A DNA stretch of 36,207 nt, taken from contig NZ_JAUMTY010000011.1 in the NCBI RefSeq assembly GCF_030530965.1, forward strand, positions 1 to 36,207, in the 5' to 3' direction. Source of the DNA: Corynebacterium sp. (GTDB lineage Bacteria > Actinomycetota > Actinomycetes > Mycobacteriales > Mycobacteriaceae). Within the stretch, counting starts at the first letter, position 1; each line of letters opens with the position of its first letter. Positions 31,562 to 36,207 of the stretch are shown here, piece by piece. The position numbers were made by a program, and so were the translations under genes. The notes beneath the pieces are model-generated. The model worked only from the letters and a program-made list of their open reading frames with translations. It was not told the DNA's origin and did no database searches.

Positions 31562-32098
31562 ATGAATAATAAACGTGAGTCCGCTTATGAGAGCGCGGGT
31601 ACCCAGGCGATCGTCCCCACGGCCGATATTGTCGACGTTGTTGGCCCGTCGGTGCGCTCGTGTGATGTGCAATTTCTCAATTATGGTGACCGTGGTGAGT
31701 TTGCCGGCCGGATTTCGACGGTGCGGTGTTATGAGGATAACGCCCTCCTTAAATCTGTGTTGAGCACCGACGGCGACGGTGGTGTTCTTGTTGTCGATGG
31801 TGGCGGAAGTGTTCACACTGCGTTGATGGGCGATAATGTCGCGGCCCTTGGGCGTGATCATGGTTGGTCTGGGATCGTTATTTACGGCGCAATCCGTGAC
31901 TCTGCGGAGATCAAGGACATGGATTTCGGGGTGAAAGCTCTGGGCACGAATCCGCGGAAATCCAGCAAAACTGGCGACGGTGAGCGCGATATTGTCGTGA
32001 ACTTCGGCGGAGTGGATTTTGTGCCCGGCCAGTATGTGACATGCGATGCCGATGGGATCGTCGTCACTGAGACGCCTGTCTCCCCACCTCAAACCTAG
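31562..32098 (+). CDS. RraA-like protein (RraA / HMG aldolase family)
   Basis: 178 residues from ATG 31562. Typical blocks are PTADIVDVVGPSVRSCDVQF, FAGRISTVRCYEDNALLKSVL, GGVLVVDGGGSVHTALMGDNVA and WSGIVIYGAIRDSAEIKDMDFGVKALGTNPRKS. These match the RraA fold, which includes the RNase E inhibitor RraA and 4-hydroxy-4-methyl-2-oxoglutarate/oxaloacetate aldolases. The conserved RD of GAIRDSAEI is the substrate/metal pair of the aldolase branch, so enzyme activity cannot be excluded. It is divergent from secA2, followed 58 bases later by tRNA-Pro. Confidence 0.92.
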   Translation: MNNKRESAYESAGTQAIVPTADIVDVVGPSVRSCDVQFLNYGDRGEFAGRISTVRCYEDNALLKSVLSTDGDGGVLVVDGGGSVHTALMGDNVAALGRDHGWSGIVIYGAIRDSAEIKDMDFGVKALGTNPRKSSKTGDGERDIVVNFGGVDFVPGQYVTCDADGIVVTETPVSPPQT

Positions 32099-32156
32099 TT
32101 TTTTGCGGTCGCAATCGGCTGCGGTATGCTGCAGTGGTTGCCTCTGATGGGGCGAT

Positions 32157-32230
<74 letters not shown>

Positions 32231-32269
32231 CACGATAATAATTGAGGCCGCTACCGTTGGGGATGTGTT

Positions 32270-33184
32270 GTGCATATAAACCCTGATGGACGCGGTCTTT
32301 CTCATTTTCCCGATGGTGATTCGCACGCGATGACACCATCGAGGCCAGCGTATTCTCCAGGCCAGCAGATTCCTACCCGATCCCAACGTGACCGCCCTAC
32401 TTTTGCCTCCTCCGAGAACCGTGTGGAAGCTGCCAACTCCTTTCACCGCGGGGTGTCGAACTATGGGTCTGTGCGCCCTGGCTACCCCGCTGAGGTTGTT
32501 GACCTCCTCGCGCGCCACATGGGCCAGACCAGTCACCAGGCGCCCGACGCCCCGCTGCGGATACTCGATATAGGCGCAGGTCCGGGCTCTTTGACGGTAG
32601 ATCTTGACAAGCGCTTTCCGGGTAGCGTCCTTGCATCGGATCCGTCGCCTGAAATGACCTCTTCATGTGTGGCACGTCTCCCCCATGTTCCGGTCATTCG
32701 ATCTCGTGCGGAGTCAACCGGGCTCGCCGATTCGTGCCTTACTGCGGCAACGTGTGCACAAACGTGGCATTGGCTCGATACAGACCAGGCATGCCGAGAG
32801 CTGGATAGTGTTCTCGTTCCAGGTGGCGTGTGCCTGCTTGTATGGAACACCCTCGATGTCAGCGTCCCCTGGGTGCACCGGTTGGCACGAATTATGCATT
32901 CTGGGGATATTTTGCGTCCCGGCTTTATCCCCCAGGTCGCGCCGCCGTGGACTATTACTGACGAATGGCGTGGCGCATTCAACCAAGCCATTACGGCGCA
33001 CAACATGATCCACTTGGCCCATACCCGATCTTATTGGTTACGGGCCACGGAAAAAACGCGCGAGCACGTCGATAATAATCTCCGCTGGTATCTCTACCAG
33101 CACCTCGAGCTACCTGAGCATCAGCCGATCGAGTTGCCCTACAGGACGGACGCATTCATAATGCGCCGCCAGCATGGGCGGTAA
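32270..33184 (+). CDS. Class I SAM-dependent methyltransferase
   Basis: 304 residues from GTG 32270; ATG 32330 (20 codons later) is an alternative start, and neither has a strong ribosome site. The Rossmann-type motif I is RILDIGAGPGSLTVDL at about residue 97, with acidic motif II SDPSPEM, post-I ATCAQTWHWLD, and post-II LVPGGVCLLVWNT. The family contains UbiE/COQ5-like and small-molecule methyltransferases; the AQTWHWL block is typical of a common group with unknown substrate. No membrane segment. The stop lies 6 bases from the convergent der gene end. It has no obvious operon partner. Confidence 0.9.
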   Translation: MHINPDGRGLSHFPDGDSHAMTPSRPAYSPGQQIPTRSQRDRPTFASSENRVEAANSFHRGVSNYGSVRPGYPAEVVDLLARHMGQTSHQAPDAPLRILDIGAGPGSLTVDLDKRFPGSVLASDPSPEMTSSCVARLPHVPVIRSRAESTGLADSCLTAATCAQTWHWLDTDQACRELDSVLVPGGVCLLVWNTLDVSVPWVHRLARIMHSGDILRPGFIPQVAPPWTITDEWRGAFNQAITAHNMIHLAHTRSYWLRATEKTREHVDNNLRWYLYQHLELPEHQPIELPYRTDAFIMRRQHGR

Positions 33185-33190
33185 GAGGAA

Positions 33191-35545
33191 CTACTTCCTC
33201 CCCCGCTTTTCCCGCACACGCACAGCAATACGCACTGGCGAACCAGTAAAGCCGAAAGTCTCGCGGAACTTCCGTTCGAGGAAACGTCGGTACCCGTGTT
33301 CCAGGAAGCCAGTGGTGAACAGCACGATCACCGGTGGCCGTGTGGATGCCTGTGTCGCAAACAAGACTCGCGGCAGACGACCGCCCCGCATCGGAGGAGG
33401 CGTCTCAGCAATGACCGCACGCAACCACGTATTGAGCTGACCTGTAGGAACACGGCCATCCCAGCTCTCTAGGGCTTCGATCATCGCGGGCTCGAGCTTG
33501 TGTATCGCCCGCCCAGTTTTCGCCGAAATGTTCACACGCCGCGCCCACGGGATGTGCGAAAGCTGCAGCTCAATCTCGCGATCAAGCATATCCCGGCGAT
33601 CCTCATCAACCATGTCCCACTTGTTATAAGCCACCACGAGCGCGCGGCCGGAGTCCAAGATCATACGTAGAACACGCTGATCTTGTTCAGTCACCGGCTC
33701 AGAGGCGTCGACAATGAAGACAACGACTTCCGCGGCGTCGATCGCTCCCCGGGTGCGCAGGCCCGCGTAATACTCGTGGCCCGTTGCCTTCTTCGTTTTC
33801 TTCCGAATACCAGCCGTGTCGACGAAGGTCCACGTCTTTTGATCAAGTTCAACGAGCGAGTCCACAGGGTCGACGGTCGTTCCCGCAACATCATCGACGA
33901 CCGCTCGATCCTCCCCTGTCATCTTATTGAGCAAACTCGACTTGCCGACGTTGGGTTTGCCGACGAGAGCGACCCGGCGCGGCCCCGATGTGATGGATTC
34001 TTGGCGTGGTTTGTCGGGGAAGAGTCGGATGACCTCGTCGAGGACATCGGCGGCGCCGTGGCCGTGTTTGGCCGACACCGGGTAGGGGTTGTCAAGGCCG
34101 AGTGCCCAGAATTCCGCGAGGTCCCCGTATTGCGTGGGCGAGTCGAATTTATTGGCGACGAGGACGACGGGTTGCTCGGCGCGGTGTAGTTTGCGGGCGA
34201 GCATTTCGTCGGAAGCGGTGATGCCGACTTGGGTGTCGACGACGAAGACGATGACGTCGGCTGTTTTCATCGCGCCTTCGGCTTGGCGGGCGATGGCCGC
34301 GTGCATGCCTTTCGCGTCGGGGTCCCATCCGCCGGTGTCTTGAACCCAGAAGCGTCGGCCGTTCCATTCGCCGAGGTATGAGATGCGGTCGCGTGTGACT
34401 CCTGGGAAGTCTTCGACGACGGCTTCACGGCGTCCGATGAAGCGGTTGACGAGGGTGGATTTGCCTACGTTCGGTCGGCCGAGGATGGCGACGGTGCATA
34501 GTGCTTCGGAGGTGTATCCGGCGTCGTCGAAGACGCCGAATGCTTCCTCGACGGAGTGCCAATCGGTGTCACTGTCGGAGGTGACGAGGAGGTTGTCGAC
34601 CTCATCGTCGGTGACGTCACCGTCGGTTGCGTCGCCGCTGGTTTCGTCAGTGTGATCGCCGTTGTCGGCGCGGTCAGTGTGTTCATCCGCGTCAGTTGTG
34701 TCAGCGACGTCGACGGTGTCGGCGCTGTCCTCGTCGCCAATGGCCTGGCCTTCTGTCGTGGTGAAGACGAGATCATCGAGTGAGGCGTCCTCATCAGGCC
34801 GGTCGTCGTCGGCTCGGTCGTGATCGCTGCTCGATTGGCGGACAAGGGAGATGATGGTCTCGACGACCTCGTCAATGCCCTGGTGGCTCGTGTCAACAAC
34901 GATGGCATCGTCGGCTGGCATGAGCGGCGAATCTGCCCGCGACGAATCCTTACGGTCGCGTTCTTGAACGTCCCGTAAAACCTCATCGAAGGTGACATCT
35001 CGGCCGGCTTCACGATCCTGGTCGTACCGTCGCTGGGCCCGGATGCTCGGCTCAGCCGTCATGAAGACTTTGCAGGGTGCGTCAGCTAAGACGACGGTGC
35101 CGATATCGCGTCCTTCGACAACACATCGTCCAGCCTTGTGGGCCAAAGAACGCTGCAAGGCCACAAGGTTCTGGCGGACTTCAGGGATCGCTGCTACCGA
35201 CGAGACCGCCCGTGTCACTCGTGCCGTCCGGATGTCATTGGCCACGTTCGTTCCGTCGAGAATGACTTCGGTGGAATGCGGGTCGTCGTTAATGGCGATG
35301 GGTAGGTCAGAGGTTGCCTCAATGACAGCGTCGGAATCCTCGGGGTCGATTCCGGCATTAAGCACGTGGAGGGTGGCCACACGGTACATCGCGCCGGTGT
35401 CTAAGTAGGATGCGTTCAATCGCGAGGCGACGGTCCGACAGACCGTGGATTTGCCCGTGCCGGATGGTCCATCGACCGCGACGATCACACCTCCCCCTGG
35501 GGTGTTGGCGAGTGTTGAGTCATCCGATGTACGAGTAGTTGACAT
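33191..35545 (-). CDS. Fused cytidylate kinase / ribosome-assembly GTPase Der
   Basis: 784 residues from ATG 35545 with AGGAG at 7 bases. Residues about 15-225 are cytidylate kinase: VIVAVDGPSGTGKSTVCRTVA (Walker A), SYLDTGAMYR, VVEGRDIGTVVLADAP and RDxKDSSR. Residues about 228-330 are a linker almost without hydrophobics, rich in Asp/Thr (DDDRPDEDASLDD; DTVDVADTTDADEHTDRAD). Residues about 345-784 are Der with two G-domains (GRPNVGKSTLVNRF, DTGGWD, NKFD; then GKPNVGKSSLLNKM, DTAGIRKKT, NKWD) and the KH-like end. Cmk phosphorylates CMP/dCMP; Der matures the 50S ribosome. Such fusions are recorded in other Actinobacteria (e.g. Bifidobacterium). rluB lies upstream in the same operon. Confidence 0.95.
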   Translation of the reverse strand: MSTTRTSDDSTLANTPGGGVIVAVDGPSGTGKSTVCRTVASRLNASYLDTGAMYRVATLHVLNAGIDPEDSDAVIEATSDLPIAINDDPHSTEVILDGTNVANDIRTARVTRAVSSVAAIPEVRQNLVALQRSLAHKAGRCVVEGRDIGTVVLADAPCKVFMTAEPSIRAQRRYDQDREAGRDVTFDEVLRDVQERDRKDSSRADSPLMPADDAIVVDTSHQGIDEVVETIISLVRQSSSDHDRADDDRPDEDASLDDLVFTTTEGQAIGDEDSADTVDVADTTDADEHTDRADNGDHTDETSGDATDGDVTDDEVDNLLVTSDSDTDWHSVEEAFGVFDDAGYTSEALCTVAILGRPNVGKSTLVNRFIGRREAVVEDFPGVTRDRISYLGEWNGRRFWVQDTGGWDPDAKGMHAAIARQAEGAMKTADVIVFVVDTQVGITASDEMLARKLHRAEQPVVLVANKFDSPTQYGDLAEFWALGLDNPYPVSAKHGHGAADVLDEVIRLFPDKPRQESITSGPRRVALVGKPNVGKSSLLNKMTGEDRAVVDDVAGTTVDPVDSLVELDQKTWTFVDTAGIRKKTKKATGHEYYAGLRTRGAIDAAEVVVFIVDASEPVTEQDQRVLRMILDSGRALVVAYNKWDMVDEDRRDMLDREIELQLSHIPWARRVNISAKTGRAIHKLEPAMIEALESWDGRVPTGQLNTWLRAVIAETPPPMRGGRLPRVLFATQASTRPPVIVLFTTGFLEHGYRRFLERKFRETFGFTGSPVRIAVRVREKRGRK

Positions 35546-35641
35546 CACTAAACTCCTAATTATTCCGTTCTGCCATTGCATAATCCCGGTTACATCGGGT
35601 CACACGAAACTGGACGCGAGAGTTCTACATAGTACGGGTTG

Positions 35642-36207
35642 TTACATATCAACAGCATTAAACAAGCTGGTCAGTTCCGAACGGTTCAAGGCGCGCAGTG
35701 TTCCCGGAGTTTGCTCACCCAACTGCACCGTGTGGATCTTCGTTCGAACCAGCTCCTGCACCGGAAAACCAGCTGCTTTGAGCATCCGTCGCACGATGTG
35801 CTTGCGCCCCTCGTGAAGCACTACTTTCACGAGCGAACGGCCTTGCCAGACGTCGATGATGTCAGCGTCGTCGGCGCGGGCGATGCCATCGTCCAACTCA
35901 ATCCCCTGCGTCAGGCGTCGGAGATCTTTCTTATCGACTTCGCCGAGAACAGTAGCGAGGTAGGTCTTCTTGATTCCGTATTTGGGATGGATCAACCGGT
36001 TCGCTAGCTCGCCGTCATTGGTCAAGAGCAGAAGCCCCTGTGTCGCAGCATCCAAACGGCCAACGTGGAAAAGCCTCTGACCAGCGTCGACTTTCTCACC
36101 AACAATATCGCCGACGCAGGGCCGACCCATATCATCATGCATGGTGGACTGAACACCGCGTGGTTTGTTCAACGCGAAGTACTGCATCGATTCGTCGACG
36201 ACGACTC
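35642..36207 (-). CDS. rluB: 23S rRNA pseudouridine synthase RluB, C-terminal part (5' end outside window)
   Basis: The frame runs open through the window edge, so the N-terminal S4 RNA-binding domain is missing. The visible 188 residues start VVVDESMQYFALNKPRGV, the end of the S4 linker and the start of the catalytic domain. The catalytic Asp is in GRLDAATQGLLLLTNDGELANRL, as in the RsuA/RluB/RluE/RluF family. Then KKTYLATVLG and EGRKHIVRRMLKAAGFPVQELVRTKI. The enzyme isomerises a specific uridine in 23S rRNA. cmk-der follows 97 bases downstream on the same strand; the order rluB-cmk-der is usual in Corynebacterium. An ATG at 36187 exists but would cut the conserved family start. Confidence 0.93.
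   Translation of the reverse strand, partial: VVVDESMQYFALNKPRGVQSTMHDDMGRPCVGDIVGEKVDAGQRLFHVGRLDAATQGLLLLTNDGELANRLIHPKYGIKKTYLATVLGEVDKKDLRRLTQGIELDDGIARADDADIIDVWQGRSLVKVVLHEGRKHIVRRMLKAAGFPVQELVRTKIHTVQLGEQTPGTLRALNRSELTSLFNAVDM

Overview
The window reads as chromosomal DNA of a Corynebacterium or close relative, moderate in G+C. The clues are an RbpA with the actinobacterial N-terminus, a separate Lnt followed by Ppm1 (fused in Mycobacterium, split in Corynebacterium), a 143-residue OdhI with the ETTSVFR phosphorylation motif, an adjacent FtsR-type MerR regulator, SecA2 and Ndh-2. A species cannot be fixed from this stretch. There is no insertion sequence, phage, CRISPR array or rRNA; one tRNA gene (tRNA-Pro, GGG) is present.

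Layout. 1-1762: end of lnt, then ppm1, facing rbpA across a strong shared terminator. 1763-3224: a divergent regulatory region with an inverted repeat, then a short operon of a Cys4 zinc-finger protein, a membrane-anchored YceI lipocalin and a small membrane protein. 3225-4925: the most accessory-looking part. It has about 600 bases of possible gene remnants, a tiny minus-strand operon of a 57-residue Lys/Gly-rich peptide plus a 3-TM membrane protein, and a T4 endonuclease V-type pyrimidine-dimer glycosylase. 4986-7069: an ABC-2 type exporter pair. 7091-11490: a minus-strand ion-transport cluster (KtrB, KtrA, SulP, CDF-like).

11753-14790: an MHS-family MFS symporter, a phosphoribosyltransferase and a DedA membrane protein. 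The DedA gene overlaps tail-to-tail with a divergent cyclopropane-fatty-acid-synthase-like protein whose SAM motif is degraded. 16401-22380: ndh, a PaaI-like thioesterase overlapping the ndh tail, gnd, and two CNNM/CorC proteins. 22445-25069: a conserved protein of unproven function and a membrane-anchored VWA protein.

25111-31375 is a minus-strand block with the gene kinds and order I recall from secA2-pgsA2-garA-Rv1828-Rv1829-Rv1830 of M. tuberculosis: secA2, a CDP-alcohol phosphatidyltransferase, odhI, ftsR, a DUF151 protein and a second MerR regulator. 31562-36207: an RraA-like protein, tRNA-Pro, a methyltransferase, and a minus-strand pair rluB and cmk-der. The cytidylate kinase and the ribosome-assembly GTPase Der are fused in frame through an acidic linker.

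Most genes are housekeeping functions: envelope biogenesis, respiration, pentose phosphate pathway, 2-oxoglutarate dehydrogenase control and ribosome maturation. The best candidates for something undescribed are the small peptide operon at 3845-4304, the zinc-finger/YceI operon with its inverted repeat, and the degenerate CFA-synthase-like gene.
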